NCBI RefSeq assembly: GCF_014898055.3
Contig: NW_023603184.1
Location: 112,024,615-112,088,614, forward strand
Source of the DNA: Talpa occidentalis
Taxonomy: Eukaryota; Chordata; Mammalia; Eulipotyphla; Talpidae
Direction of reading: 5' to 3'
DNA length: 64,000 nucleotides
Shown: one piece after another, positions 10,501 through 22,712 of the stretch
Layout: each line of letters opens with the position of its first letter
Numbering within the stretch: the first letter of the stretch is position 1
Program-made: the position numbers and the translations under genes
Notes under the pieces: model-generated
Seen by the model: the letters and a program-made list of their open reading frames with translations, nothing else
Database searches by the model: none
Told to the model about the DNA's origin: nothing

Positions 10501-11499
10501 TTATGCTATGAATGCTGTCTTTAAAACCAAATTAACTATGAGGATTTAAAAAAAAACAGGCTTGTTACTATAGATCTAAACTTGAGAACTTTCAGAAGAC
10601 TGTTAGAAAATAAAGAACAAACACATTTAGGAGTAAAGGTTATAAGTTCTGGCTACTTGTACAACCTTTAATTGATCCTTAAAGCAAACTGCTCCTACAT
10701 ATAAAATCTTACACTGAATTCCAGTTTCTCTAATTGTGTCTCTATTATCTCTTATTTCTGAATGAACCTACCAATGGCTTGGTGTATTTTTCCATGTTTT
10801 AAGATAGACCACTTCTTGTCTATCTGTCTGCTCATTTTTTTTCTTCTCAGGTCCAGGATTATTGCTCCTAAGACTCAGTTCCATAATGAAACATGTGTAC
10901 AATACTAAGCATTCACAGATACATGCTAGACACTCAAGTATTTAATCAATGAATAAAGAATATATTTTAATATTGAAGGTAGTTAACATCATTTATATAA
11001 CCTATTATTTTTCATTGGCTCTTAGAAACCAATAACATGACCATAATTATTATCTATCATCTTTTTGTATTCTGTATTATATTCAGCCAGTCAATGTAAA
11101 TTTCCCCCAAGAAAACAGCTGTACATAGGTCAGCCACCTTGATGTTTACTCCATATCACTAAGTTGTTTAGGCTCCAGATCTCTTCCATCTATGCTGAAA
11201 TGGGTCATGCCTGACTGTGTCTCAAGATACGTCATATTTCATGCAACTTCCCTCCTCAAGACATTTTACAATTATCTTTTCAGAGTCAACATAAGATAGC
11301 AGATGGATAATCTACTTGAAGGAAACTTAGGTCATATATCATTAGGCACCAGGGAAATTCTATATGTAACCAAACATCTGCATTTGTAAAATAGAGCTGA
11401 AATCTTTCCAAAAAAAAATTCTCAAAGCCCAATTTCTTGCCAATTTAACATCTGAATAATGTAGGAAAGGTAATCATAAAAACAGAGTCAGTAAATTTT
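10501..11499. other. Unique sequence, no gene
   Basis: No exon seen. 10880-10960 has a faint MIR or L2 tail-like ending, too weak to annotate separately. Confidence 0.4.
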
Positions 11500-11665
11500 T
11501 GAGTAAAAGGGCCCGGAGAGATCAAGTTTTCCAGCTCAGTAATTTCACAGATGGAAATACAGAGCTTAGAGAAGTTAAACATTTCACTGAAGTTCACATA
11601 ACTAGTTCCTGACAAAAGTGGGACTGAAATGCAAGTCTGTTCCCAGTGCTCTGTTACCATGATGC
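11500..11665 (-). mobile_element. MIR SINE remnant
   Basis: Antisense MIR: CACAGATGGAAATACAGAGC, then GAGAAGTTAAAC, CATAACTAGTTCCTGACA and a GGGACTGAAATGCAAGTCTG segment follow the order of the MIR core. A 71-codon minus-strand frame here is a reading of this repeat. Confidence 0.75.
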
Positions 11666-14150
11666 CAGCTCATTCTAGTCAATTTATTAAATACTATGGA
11701 CATTATATATTGTAGACATTAAGGCTGCACTCTAAATATAATACCAAAGTTTCCAATCATTCTTAACAATGTTTCTGTAATCATAATGGAAAAATGGCAG
11801 TCTAAATTGTCTTTCATAGATGCCCAGAGAATGTTTTCTCTTGAAGGAAGTAATATCAAATTAGGATAACAAGATGCTTATAAAATGGATGTTTCCATTT
11901 GCAGAATTAAATATTTAGACCTTCCCAGAAATGTATTGGCATGAATTCTCATGTTTGCATATTTCCTTTCCAGTTTATAAGCAATATCCTAAGAAGCGAG
12001 GAAATGAGAAAAGGGGATTCAACATCACTGGAACATTCCAGCAACATCACTGGAAACTAAGGTAGATTATTTTCTAAATACCAAACACTATGAAGAATTT
12101 TTGAAGATACAGGTTAGATGAGTCTTTAACAGATTGATAAATTGTCTTCCTATAATATTATTACTTAATAAGAAAGAAATGGATGTGATGACTGGGATTA
12201 GGTAAAATGGAGTAAAAATTGACAAGGGGAGAGGTAAATTTGATTCAAGTTTTTTGTTCAGTGATTTTTTAATATGAAAGTTCCAGTGTGGGGACATTAC
12301 TGATTGAAAGGTACAAGTGACCACTTGGGTTTGTGCCAGACACACTAGAAATTTGGCAATGCTGATAATAGCCCTGTACAAAAATGATCCCTGCACTCTC
12401 CCACATGCTTCACAGTTGGAATGTTTCATTGATTGTTCACAAAGGCTTACCAATAGCTGTGAGTGAGCTCTGTTTTACATATAACTATAAAGTATTGTTG
12501 AATAATTTTAATACTCAGTGAAGTTCACAGTAATGCAATTATTATGTAGAACAAGAAAAGTCCACACTTTTGGGGAAAGTTTGGAGAATTGTTTCTTGTG
12601 GTATTTAAATGGTTTATGTCATATTTGTTTCGGTCTGTACTGGTAGCCACGCATTCCGATACATGCTTCTGACGCTTTCGGTGTTGCTGCTCGTACCATC
12701 ATTTCCCTGTTCTTATGTATGAAACAAGTTATTTTATCATAGGTTATTTTCCTTTTAATTGTAATGTATTTGGATACAGTGTTTTGAAAGAAATGCTGTC
12801 ACAATTCTGAATTTAATTCAACATAGTCAAGGGGGGGGTCACTAAATATTTACTCAAAGTGACACATTTCGTCTGACTGGGGTTGAGCCATTGCTGTCTT
12901 CACAGTTGTGCAGAATTCAAGCCATCATTGTTAGCAAAGTTCAGGCTAAGGAATAGAGTGTGTGTGTCCTCTGTACTGCCAAAAGCAGGAGATATTGCTT
13001 TAGACTCACATGTATACAAAGACCAAGCAGGTGACTTATAAAAGGTGAAACACTGAGAATGCTGGCCTATAACATGAAGACAAGCACCCCTTCTGGCTGG
13101 TTGTTGTTCTAAAGCGTAGTCATTTATTTTGTTAAGCACACTGATATATCACTAATGTATCAGCTCAAGAGGGTCTTGGTGCTCCATCTATGTAGAAAGC
13201 CTTCACTGGTCAGCCCCTGCAAGGGCTGTCTTGATTGTAGGCAATGCCTCCCTCAGTACCATGCAGCACATACTTAACGCCAGTTTGATGTAGAATATGC
13301 AGATGGAACACTGTTTAACCAGTTCTCTCTAGAATGTTCTGGGGTTCAGTTAATGCTGGCAATCAGTTTGTCTCTGACTAACTTCCTTCCTTCCACACCT
13401 GTTGATCCTAGGGCACACTTTAATTAACATTCTGGCTATTAAACTCACTTTCAAAATTCTCTTCCAAGAGAACTAAATTTGCAACATTCAGTGTTAGTAT
13501 CTCATGATAATTTTAGAAGAGAAACTGGCAGTGTGAATTCTTGTATCAACTCTCCTGATTTTTGATGGTTGCCAGCAAATTTAAATACTCTTCCCATTAA
13601 CACATCTTTAGGCTACATTTAAATAAGTTAGGAAGACTTTAACTTACTCAAGACAGTTGTATCAGAATAAATACGAATAAAGCTCCTTTTGCTATTGAGT
13701 GTGTCCCAACTTAAACAACAAATGAATTTTGTGATTACCCTAGACAATCAGTTTGTTACTTCTTAAAAGAAAAGACATCCTGAGGCAGCCGATCCTTCCA
13801 GGCTCAATTAGGCAAAGTTTGTTAAACCAAAGTGTGGACCATGAGGCAACTAGGGTATATTTGTTTTTATACTGTGGTTGGCACCCTGGTGAAATTATGA
13901 AAAACCCATTTCAGTGTCAGAAATGATGGTAAGTCAACCAAGTCTGGAAAAATAATTTGTCGAAACCATTTCCTTAGTGAGAAATGAGAGAAGAATCGAT
14001 GATATTCTCCTGTGTTTAATCATGTTCTTGATCCATTTACCTGTTTTCACAAGTTAATTGCAAAGCCTCTAATAAACTGGCAACAGATATTCCACTTTGA
14101 CATGTTAGATAAAATGTTCTTTAAGTGTCTAGGAAACATAAAAATTATTA
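11666..14150. other. Unique sequence with no supported gene
   Basis: The 121-residue minus-strand frame at 12088-12453 has no recognisable domain, no splice context I trust and a low-complexity C-terminus, so I do not call it a gene. A G8 run lies at 12831-12838. A cluster of CpGs is listed separately. Confidence 0.4.
12628..12695. other. Local CpG cluster in unique AT-rich DNA
   Basis: Six CpG dinucleotides (12631, 12650, 12657, 12673, 12679, 12692) occur in about 65 bp outside any SINE. In this window CpG is otherwise almost confined to young SINEs. It is too small for a CpG island and has no TATA box or exon next to it. It may be a constrained non-coding element or a remnant of a CpG-rich repeat. 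Confidence 0.4.
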
Positions 14151-14154
14151 CATC

Positions 14155-14424
14155 GGACCTCCATGGTGGCACAAGGGATTAAGACGCAACCTATGAGCTG
14201 TCCGCAGCCTTTGCAGCATTAGTTTGATCCCTGGCCTGCTGGGGAGAATCCTACATGGCGCAGCAGACCTCTCCTGACTCACCCTCTACTCCCCTCAGCA
14301 GTGTACTTCGTCAGTCTGCCTGTTCTGTTCCCCACTTTGTCTCTGGTGAATCCTCTCACTGCCCCCCACACAGCTCTGGCCTGTACCCCAGCTCTTATAT
14401 GAATAAATAAATCTTTTAAAAAAA
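14155..14424 (+). mobile_element. Full-length group B SINE
   Basis: Plus-strand copy with GGACCTCCATGGTGGCACAA head, ATTAAGACGCAACCTATGAG, a degraded B box (AGTTTGATCCC) and an ATAAATAAATCTTTT tail. The flanks ATTACAT and ATTGCAT may be a decayed target duplication. High divergence agrees with the older group. Confidence 0.85.
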
Positions 14425-14509
14425 GATTGCATAGAAAATTTCAAAATAGATACAAATAAACACAAAGTGGAAAATTCAAGGAAAATATCACTGACATAAA
14501 CATTTTTAT

Positions 14510-14785
14510 TTTTTATTATTTATTTATTTATTAAAGATTTATTTATTTATACAAGCACTGGGTGCAGTCAGAAGCGCAGGAGGGTGAGAGAATCCACCAG
14601 AGCCAGAGTAGGGAGCAGAACAAGCAGACTGATGAAGTATACTGCTGAGGGGAGCAGCGGGCAGCAGGAGAGGTCTGTGCTCCATGTGGGACCCTCGCCC
14701 GGCAGCTGGGGATCGAACCGGCGCTGCAGAGGCTGTGGGCAGCTTCGCAACCCAGTGCTCAAATGCTGCGCCACCAGGGAGGCCC
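14510..14785 (-). mobile_element. Full-length group A SINE
   Basis: Minus-strand copy with TTTATTTATT tail at the left and the head at 14760-14785. Imperfect target-site duplication: CATAAACATTTTTAT at 14495-14509 and TACAAACACTTTTAT at 14786-14800. Confidence 0.9.
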
Positions 14786-14800
14786 TACAAACACTTTTAT

Positions 14801-15639
14801 AAAAATATACACACATAAACAAGTTTACTTTGGTAATAAGTTAATCAGTCAATTAACAGAATTTGGAGAAAAAGCTCAACTAATTAATTCTTGAATCAGA
14901 AAACAAGTAAAACTGCAGTAACATAATGCCTAGGTATCATAAGCTTTCCATAGCTTATCCTTAAGAGATGCACCAATAGTAGAAATCAAAGTCAAATCCA
15001 TAACATTAAGGACATTCATTTTGTTTTAAAAATAAGATAAAAGATCTAGAGAAATGAACAGGAGGAAGAAATTCAACCATTATTAAAAAATAATTTGTTA
15101 GTGCAAGGGTAGCTTCTTTGAATAAATAAAAATTAAAATGTTCATATACTACCATAAGCAGGAACTGAAGTTGACCTTTGACACTGTGGATAATAGGGCC
15201 AAAGATTCCCCCACCTAAGAAAATCTGCAGCATATTTATGGTTAGTCCCCTGAATCCACAGGTTCGACATCCAGGGGTTGATTGAATCCATGCAGGCAGA
15301 CCACATGGCTAGAAAAAATTCCTGCATAAGTAAACCCATGCATTTCAAACCCATGTTGTTCAGGAATAACTGTATATATTGTATAGTTATATGTGTATGT
15401 GTATATACAGTTGTTTATATCTATGCATATAGGAAAATATATGTAATGGGAAACTGAATTCTAATGCATATGTGAAGATGTGGAGGTAACACTGAGAACC
15501 GATAAAAATTTATGAACATGATAGTGTGAGTTAGCCTTTTATATAAACATCTCAATCTAGCAGGAAAAAATAAGACATCCTGATCCAAGAGACCCATGGA
15601 GTTCCAAGCAAATTAATTAATATTAGACTGACACACTAC
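14801..15639. other. Unique sequence, no gene
   Basis: 15170-15370 has a slightly higher GC content and several short minus-strand frames, but no recognisable domain or family. Confidence 0.4.
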
Positions 15640-16450
15640 AAGATAGGTAATGAAACTGTTGAAAACCAATGACAAGGACAAAGTATTAAAAGCACTGAGA
15701 GAAGTGTAACATCTAAAGGAACATCTATTAAAATGTCTGCAGACACTTCATTGAAAATTTTGTAGGCAAGAAAGGAATACCAAGATATATAAGCAATTAT
15801 TAATAGAACTAAATGGAAATATTTGCAGCAACACAGTTAATACCCCACTTAAAGCTATGACCGAGCAACAGAACAGATATAAATAAGGAAATAATAGGAT
15901 TAAATGAACTAGAACAGATAAGCTTAAGAGACATGTATGAAACACTCCAGCCAAAACTATTGTATATATATATTTTTTCAAGTGCACATGGAACATTTTC
16001 AAAAATAGACCACATGATGGGACACAAATCAATTTCAAAAAACTAAGAAGTTTAAAATTATACAAAGTACTCTTTCTGATAATGATGTCAAATAGAAATC
16101 AGGTATTATAGAAAACTGGAGAAAACTTAAATATATTGACACTAAACATCATGCTACTTAATAACTATTGGATTAAACAGAAAATTAAAGCAACAATCAA
16201 AAATATTTCCAGACTAATGAAAATGAGGATATAAACTTTCAGAATGTAGCAAAAATAATCTCATGAAGGAAAATATTTGCAATATAAGCCCACATTAAAA
16301 ATCAAGAAAAATTGCAAATAAATAACAATATCACACTTAAAAGCAGTTTGATAAAGAGGAATGAATAAGACCCAAAGTTAGTAGATGGAAGGAAATAATA
16401 AAAATAAGAGCAGAAATAAAAGAAATAGAAATGAAAAAGACCTCAGCACA
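15640..16450 (+). mobile_element. L1 ORF2 fragment, endonuclease end to start of RT
   Basis: Plus-strand degenerate ORF2. Around 15970-16070 a frame reads FF..CTWNI.KNRPHDGTQIN, which corresponds to the end of the endonuclease domain; 16080-16250 follows in ORF2 order; 16395-16440 corresponds to the lysine- and glutamate-rich segment before the RT domain. Many stops and frameshifts. Older than the L1 at 17375-19488. Confidence 0.65.
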
Positions 16451-16596
16451 TGTATGGAAACCATCTTTATTGCCTGTACCTACTCACAAAATAATCTTGC
16501 AGGACATTTTTCTTTTAAAAATCTGTTTGGGCCTGCCCTATTCTTTCAGGAAAGGGTCATTGTGTACATGATGAGCTATTTCATGACCACTTGGAT

Positions 16597-16614
16597 ATGT
16601 GTGTGTGTGTGTGT
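16597..16614. repeat. (GT)n microsatellite
   Basis: Nine GT units in unique sequence. Confidence 0.85.
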
Positions 16615-16909
16615 GGCATCATCAGACTGGGCAACCAAACTAAATTTTGGGTAAGAGGTCTGGCCTCTATCTGTGTGGTGATCACATCACTCCTCTACTA
16701 TTAGGTAAGACCTCACTCCTCCCATGGGATGAAGCAAATAAATGTGTTTCTGACATAGTAGTTTATTTTCCCATTTGTGTAGCTAGGTTAGAAGGAGTCT
16801 TATAATCAAGAACTTAGCGGGCAAGAGAGATTTTTTTTTTTTTTTTAATTTTCCTCTTTTTTTTTTTTCAAGTAAAACAAGTTTTGTTTATTTTATGTCC
16901 AGGAATATG

Positions 16910-17020
16910 TTAGGGTTGCAAGAGACCTCTGACACTTATTAGTCCAATCATTTCACCTTTGGGTTTCAAAGATGACTTGCACTAAGTCACATTAGCTGAT
17001 CAGGAACAGAATCCAGAAAG
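16910..17020 (-). mobile_element. Possible MIR SINE remnant
   Basis: Antisense MIR-like order: CCAATCATTTCACCTTTGGG, then a CACTAAGTCACATTAGCTGA segment and GGAACAGAATCCAG. Weak, by eye only. Confidence 0.4.
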
Positions 17021-17087
17021 AAGCTGTTCACAGGAGAGGGCGCCACTTTCCAAAGCTACTTTCTCCAGAAGAGACAAGAGTTTTGCT

Positions 17088-17350
17088 TTTTCTTAAGATT
17101 TTTTTTTATTTATACAATAGCTGGGGTACAGGTCAGAGGCACGAGAGGATGAGAGGATTCACCAGAGACAGAGTGGAGAGCAGAACAGACAGACCAAAAG
17201 CACTGCTGAGGAGAGCAGCGGCCACGACAGGAAAGGTATGCCTTGCCATGTGGGAATCTCCCTGGCTGTTTGGGAATCGAACCTGTGCTGCAGAGGCTAC
17301 AGACAGCTTCACAGCACTGCCCTCAGCCTGCTGCACCACTGGGGAGGCCC
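17088..17350 (-). mobile_element. Full-length group B SINE
   Basis: Minus-strand copy with tail AAGATTTTTTTTTATTTATAC at the left and head CCACTGGGGAGGCCC at the right. Likely target duplication GACAAGAGTTTTGCTTTT near 17073 and AACAAGAGTTATTTTTAT near 17351, with decay. Confidence 0.85.
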
Positions 17351-17374
17351 AACAAGAGTTATTTTTATGTTGAC

Positions 17375-18600
17375 ATATTTCTTTATTATTATTTTTTAAT
17401 TTTATATATTTTTACATCATATTTCATTTTTACACAATGTATGCATTTTCATTTTGGTTATAGTCCCCATACAATTCCCACCCTGCCTTGTTTTGATGCT
17501 ACTCCCTCTTCCCTCCCCCGACTTCGTAGTGTGTTTCTGGTTTATAGTTGCTTGTTGAATTTTACTTTATTATAATTAGTCTTTTTCCTGGTCCCTTATT
17601 TAGTTTTTCTAAATTCCTGCTATAAGTGAGACTATCTGGTATTTTTCTTTTTCTTTCTGGCTTATTTTGCTGAACATGATCCCTTCCAGCTCCATCCATG
17701 TTGCTACAAAGCTCCATCCATGTTGCATGAGTTTATCTTTTTGCTTGCTGAGTAATATTCCACTCTATGTACCACATCGTTTTAATCCAGTCATCTATTT
17801 TTGGGCATTTGGGTTGTTTCCATAGCTTAGCTACTATAAATAGTGATGCTATAAACATAGGGGTGCAGGTGCCCTTTTGAATTAATGTTTCTGTGTCCTT
17901 TGGGTAAATACCTAGGAGTGGAATTGCTGAATCATATGGAAGCTCTATCTTTAGTAGGTTGAGGAATCTCCATACAGCTCTCCATAGTGGTTTGCACTCC
18001 CACCAGAAGTGCCGGAGAGTTCCTTTTTGTCCATATTCTCGCCAACATTTGTTGTTGCTAGTTTTTTTAATATGTGCCATTCTCACTGGTATAAGATGGT
18101 ATCTCATTATAGTTTTGATTTGCATTTCCCTGATTACAAGTGATGTTGAACATTTTTTCATATGCCTGTTGGCCATTTGCATTTCCTCTTTGGAGAAATT
18201 TCTTTTTAGCTCTTCTGCCCATTTTTGACTGGTTTATTTACTTTGTTTTTGTTGAGTCTCATTAGCTCTTTGTAGATTTTCGTGATCAGTCCTTTATCAT
18301 TAGTGTTGTGTGCAAAACTTTTCTCCCAATCGGTGCGATGTCTCTTTGTTTTGGTTACTGTTTCTTTTCCTGTACAGAAGCTCTTTAATTTGATGTAGTC
18401 CCAGCTGTTTATCTTTTACTTCAGTGTCACTGCTTTGAGTGATATGTCTTTAAAGATGGTCCTGAGGTGTATGTCATGTAGTGTTTTGCCTATATTTCCT
18501 TCTATATATTTTATGGTTTCAGGTCTTATGTCTAGTTCTTTAATCCATTTTGAGTTGGATTTTGTGCATGGTGTGAGGTAGTAGTCAAGCTTCATTCTCC
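17375..18600 (-). mobile_element. L1 3' portion (ORF2 C-terminus and 3' UTR)
   Basis: Minus-strand L1. 17375-17730 is the 3' UTR, with the CT-rich block at about 17500-17520. 17733-18182 is an open frame of 149 residues that matches the ORF2 C-terminal region: [16 protein letters not shown] near residues 21-36, a [15 protein letters not shown] segment, and [20 protein letters not shown] and MWYIEWN near the end. The order and spacing are those of L1 ORF2, though the end is shortened. 18183-18600 continues upstream into the region before it. The frame is broken outside this stretch, so there is no functional protein. It is joined head to head with the L1 segment at 18604-19488. Confidence 0.9.
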
Positions 18601-18603
18601 TAC

Positions 18604-19488
18604 AAGCAAATGGACCACAAAAAAGAAGGCAGGAACAGCTATACTTATATCAGATAAAACAGATTTCAAACTCAAAAAGGTAAAAAGGGACCCAGACAGT
18701 CACTACATTATGATCAAGGGGACAATACTTCAAGAAGACATAACACTCACTAACATATACTCACCCAATGAAGGAGCACCAAAATATATCAGACAACTAT
18801 TATCATTTCTGAAAATAGATATCTGAAAAAATACATATGTAGTAGGAAACTTCAACACACCACTATCAAAAATGGATAGATCAATGAGACAAAAAATAAA
18901 TAAGGACACTAAAGCTCTAAATAAGGATCTAGACCTCATGGATTTAACTGACATCTATAGAACACTAAACCCCCAAAAAACTGAGTACACGTTTTTCTCA
19001 AGCGCACACAGATCATTCTCCAGGATCGATCACACACTGAGACACAAGACAAACATCAACAGATACACCAAGATTGAAATCATACTAACCATCTTCTCTG
19101 ACCATGAAGACATCAAACTAGAAATAAACCATAAAAAGAAGGCAAGGAACTCTCCTACCTCATGGAGATTGAAACATACACTACTGGAAGACCACTGGAC
19201 TAATGAGGAGATCAAAGAATAAATTAAAAAAAAAAATACTTTGAGTTGAATGACAAGGAGGACACTAATTTCCTAAATGTATGGGATGCAACAAAAACAG
19301 TAATAAGAGGAAAATATATAGCAATACAGGTTCACATCAAGAAACAAGAAAGAACTCAGTGAAACAACCTAATAACATATCTCAAAGAACTAGAAAAAGA
19401 ACAACAACAACAACAACAAAAACCCTAAAACCAGTAAAAGAAAGGAAAAAATAAAAATCAAAGCAGAGATAAATGAAATAGAGACTAT
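18604..19488 (+). mobile_element. L1 ORF2 endonuclease segment, inverted relative to its 3' part
   Basis: Plus-strand L1 ORF2 sequence. A stretch at about 18625-18830 reads KAGTAILISDKTDFK, HYIMIKGTI and NIYSPNEGAPK in order. The open frame at 18872-19222 (116 residues) reads MDRSMRQKINKDTKALNKD and SRIDHTLRHKT, typical of the end of the endonuclease domain, and 19285-19480 carries on towards RT. Stops are present. It abuts the opposite-strand 3' part of L1 at about 18600 with no other sequence between, which is the structure twin priming produces. Confidence 0.85.
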
Positions 19489-19514
19489 TTTGTTTTCTTA
19501 ACCATTGAACATAA

Positions 19515-19560
19515 CCAAACCAAAACAAAACAAAACAAAACAAAACAAAACAAAAAAACA
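19515..19560 (+). repeat. (CAAAA)n microsatellite
   Basis: About eight CAAAA units directly downstream of the inverted L1 segment. Confidence 0.9.
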
Positions 19561-19823
19561 ATGACTCCCCAGCATGGTTTTTGTTCTCTTTTGGGAAGAT
19601 AAATATCAGGTAAGCTTTATAGTTTTAAAATTTTAATATGTTTTTCCAGGACCACTATTTAGTGAATTAAATTATGTCTTCAAATATACCCAAAATGGGT
19701 TAGACAGATACACTGCACACATCTAAAACCATATTTTTATAATATCCAAATGACCCATATTTCTCTTCTCAATTATTTATCCGATGTGAAGGGTTAATTT
19801 TGACTCACTAGGGATGAGTCAAA
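19561..19823. other. Unique AT-rich sequence
   Basis: Nothing recognised. Confidence 0.4.
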
Positions 19824-20125
19824 AAACCATTTTTTTTAAATAGAATGCCATTGGAGAATATCAAATATTAAAAAGTTACATTGTCATTATTGGTGAAAAT
19901 GAGATGCCATATCTGGACGTATTTTACTTTTCCCAAGGATAATCAGATGCATGGTTGCCTTATTGAGGTCTTGGGTCTCTGAGCCTACTACCTATCATTT
20001 GCACAAAATACTCCAGGAAGAATGCTAAAATGTCTGTCAACCCAATGTAATGAATCCTTGAGCCATCCCCTCTCCTCTAGCTTGCACCTGTGATCTTAGA
20101 AGAGGTCAAATATAACCAGCTGAAA
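19824..20125 (+). repeat. Local direct duplication 1, left copy
   Basis: About 302 bp repeated in the same orientation at 22713-23016, 2.89 kb away, with about 94-95% identity by eye and only small indels. Landmarks in both copies: GAATGCCATTGGAGAATATC, GCATGGTTGCCTTATTGAGG, CTCTCCTCTAGCTTGCACCT. It has no TG...CA ends, no poly-A and no open frame. It may be a local duplication or two copies of an unlisted repeat. Confidence 0.9.
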
Positions 20126-21870
20126 TGTTATAATTCAAATGAATCTATGAATTGAATCTTAATAATACAGTGTCAAAAACAGTCTGCCCTATATTTAATC
20201 ACTTAAAAATCCTTTTGTTAATCCCTAGGAAAAAATTAAAGTGAAAAATAAGTAGAAACCCCTTCAAAATAAAATATCACTGGGATCATCCTTGTTTTGT
20301 ATTAGGTATATCACCTTACAAAATCATACTACACCCCCCACTAAAGCTGTCTTTTTTTTCCTAAGTCAATTTCAGACCCCAAATCACAAGTAGAAAGAAC
20401 AGAAAACATTTTCACGACATTAGACATTAAAATTATGATAAGTCAACTTGTTTATAAAGTAAATCTAGAAAACTAGCAACCTAATTCTCATCCCCTAGAG
20501 TAACATAACATAATGTCAGCATGTCACGCTGTTATTCTGACAGTGTAACCCTAGGGAGGTTAAGCAATGTCTGTGTCTTAGGTAATGTCTTGGTTCAGAG
20601 ATCTCAGTGGACCTATGCCCTGTCAGATTCAACTGAACACTAAATCTTTAGAATAATATATTTGCTTTGATTATAAACTTAGTTCTAACAGAATCATTAG
20701 TCTAAAATGCCGGTTCCCTAAATTTGCCTTTCACTTTGATCCCTACAAATATAAAATGTAGGAAGCTTCTGACAACACAGGCTCCCAAACTTGTTAATAG
20801 GTCTCCACCTAGGGTACCTCCAGATTTTCTTGAGTCATATGGGTACAGCTTTGCAGATGCTGGTGCCATGTTAACTGTGTTCAGGTGATAAGACTAAAGC
20901 ATTGAGGCCTTGAATTCAGTTAACATGGCAAACCATTAACTGTTTTATATATTAATAGGAAACTGTCTACTTTCTCCATAGCAAAGGGCAATGTTTTCCA
21001 ATTTATAAGCAAATGGACATTTAGGTCAATTTGAATTTCTTTTCAAAGTACTTTCATAGTTTTGCTCATAAACTTTGCTCTAGAGGTCAACAAACTATAT
21101 GGCGTTGACATCATTTAAGAGGTGGTTACTGTCATTCTCACTACATAGATCATCAATAATACTCCAGTATTTCTCTAGATCCTTTGGGTTCATGTGTGAA
21201 ATATGGAAGGCTTGATTAAGATAGACTAATTTAATACCAACAGTTTTACTTAATACCATTCTTATATTATTTCTATCCTGAATGTACACACTGAAATGCT
21301 TTTTTTTTAATGTCTATTTTTTTCCTCCTGTATTGGTGAGAGTCAAATCCTAGATACCAGTGTTTCAATGTTTCAGATATTACTGGGAGACTCTCCTCCA
21401 TTATTGCTTAGAGAGACTGTCATGTCTCAAATCAGCATGCATTGTGCCATCCAATTCTAATATAAAGATCCTGTATTTTTGTCGAGTGAATATATTTGAC
21501 TAACATACAAATAAAACAAGATTAGACAGGTTTCTTTACTAAGAAAAAATGTTGACAGTGTTGCATTCTCTCTTCTACATTGAGAGAATTGATTCGATTT
21601 CACAAATTTGACTGCCTGATTTAACTAGCCTTTCAAAGTTGGGCTAGTGTAAAGCTAGTATATACAATTAAAAGCATAAATAAACAGACCTGTGCCTTTA
21701 TCAGGGGCTAGTTCAAGCTGTTAGATATGTATGACAGCCAGATTTAAGAGCTTGCCAAGATTAAGACTTTAGAAAAACCAGATGATTCCAAAGGTATTCT
21801 GGTCTCCCCAGGACTTTGGGGTCACTGTGGTATTTACACTTCATTATGAGAGTGATCATGAAACATCTTT
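20126..21870. other. Unique sequence between the duplicated blocks
   Basis: No exon or recognisable repeat. A 64-codon minus-strand frame at 21095-21289 has no recognised domain. Confidence 0.4.
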
Positions 21871-22148
21871 TTTTTTTTTTAAAGATTATTTATTTATTTA
21901 TACATGCACTGGGTACAGTCAGAAGCGCAGGAGGGTGAGAGAACTCACCAGAGCCAGAGCGGAGAGCAGAGCAGGCAGAAGGACCCAAGTACACTGCTGA
22001 GGGGAGTAGCGGGCGGCAGGAGAGGTCTGCGTGCCATGTGGGACCCTCCTCCGGTGGCTGGGGAGCATCCGGGGATCGAACCGGCATCGCAGTGGCTGCG
22101 GGCAGCTTCGCAACCCAGCGCTCAACTGCCTCGCCAACAGGGAGGCCC
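21871..22148 (-). mobile_element. Full-length group A SINE
   Basis: Minus-strand copy with perfect 14-bp target-site duplication CATGAAACATCTTT at 21857-21870 and 22149-22162. Open frames of 70-98 codons on both strands are readings of this SINE. Confidence 0.95.
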
Positions 22149-22162
22149 CATGAAACATCTTT

Positions 22163-22712
22163 AGAGGGAAACTGATCACAATCCAAAGTTATAGTCAGTT
22201 TTCTTATAGTTTCTCAGACTGCTGGATTTTAACCATCTGCTGAAAATTTTCAAGCCATTCAAAGCTTTTACTTCTAAAGTACAACACATGCCATTTACAA
22301 GTTAAATGTTGAAAATATCCATATCATCTTAAAAATGAAATTTTTTGATAGTTTATTTTGAGTGATACCCAAAGACTTGTATGATAAGATAAAGTGGAAT
22401 AATTTTTCCATTACTTAAATTTTTTTCTAACTAATAAGAGTACTTAGCAGTACCATATTACTTTATAAAGAGTGAAATATAAAGTTCACAACTTGTGATT
22501 TTAATGATCTACTGAACATTTACTCTTTCAGGTATTTATTTTCATTCCAGAATAATCCTAAATCTATTCTTACTTGATTTTTAAATTTTACTAGTTCATA
22601 TTTTAATAAAAATACTTTGGGAGAGTTTTTTCTACATTATGAGAATCCAGATTATGAATCTGGCTTATTATTGAAAAAAAATGAATTAATTTGAGGGTGA
22701 AAAATGCTATGG
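22163..22712. other. Unique AT-rich sequence
   Basis: No gene or repeat recognised. Confidence 0.4.

Noticed and set aside
12088..12453. 121-codon minus-strand open frame
   Set aside because: No recognisable domain, no coding-like base use and no conservation evidence. The length can arise by chance among the frames of 64 kb.
17733..18182. 149-codon open frame as a possible gene
   Set aside because: It is the C-terminal part of L1 ORF2, lies within an L1 remnant, lacks the RT and endonuclease domains and has no promoter.
18872..19222. 116-codon open frame as a possible gene
   Set aside because: It is the L1 endonuclease end and part of the inverted L1 segment.
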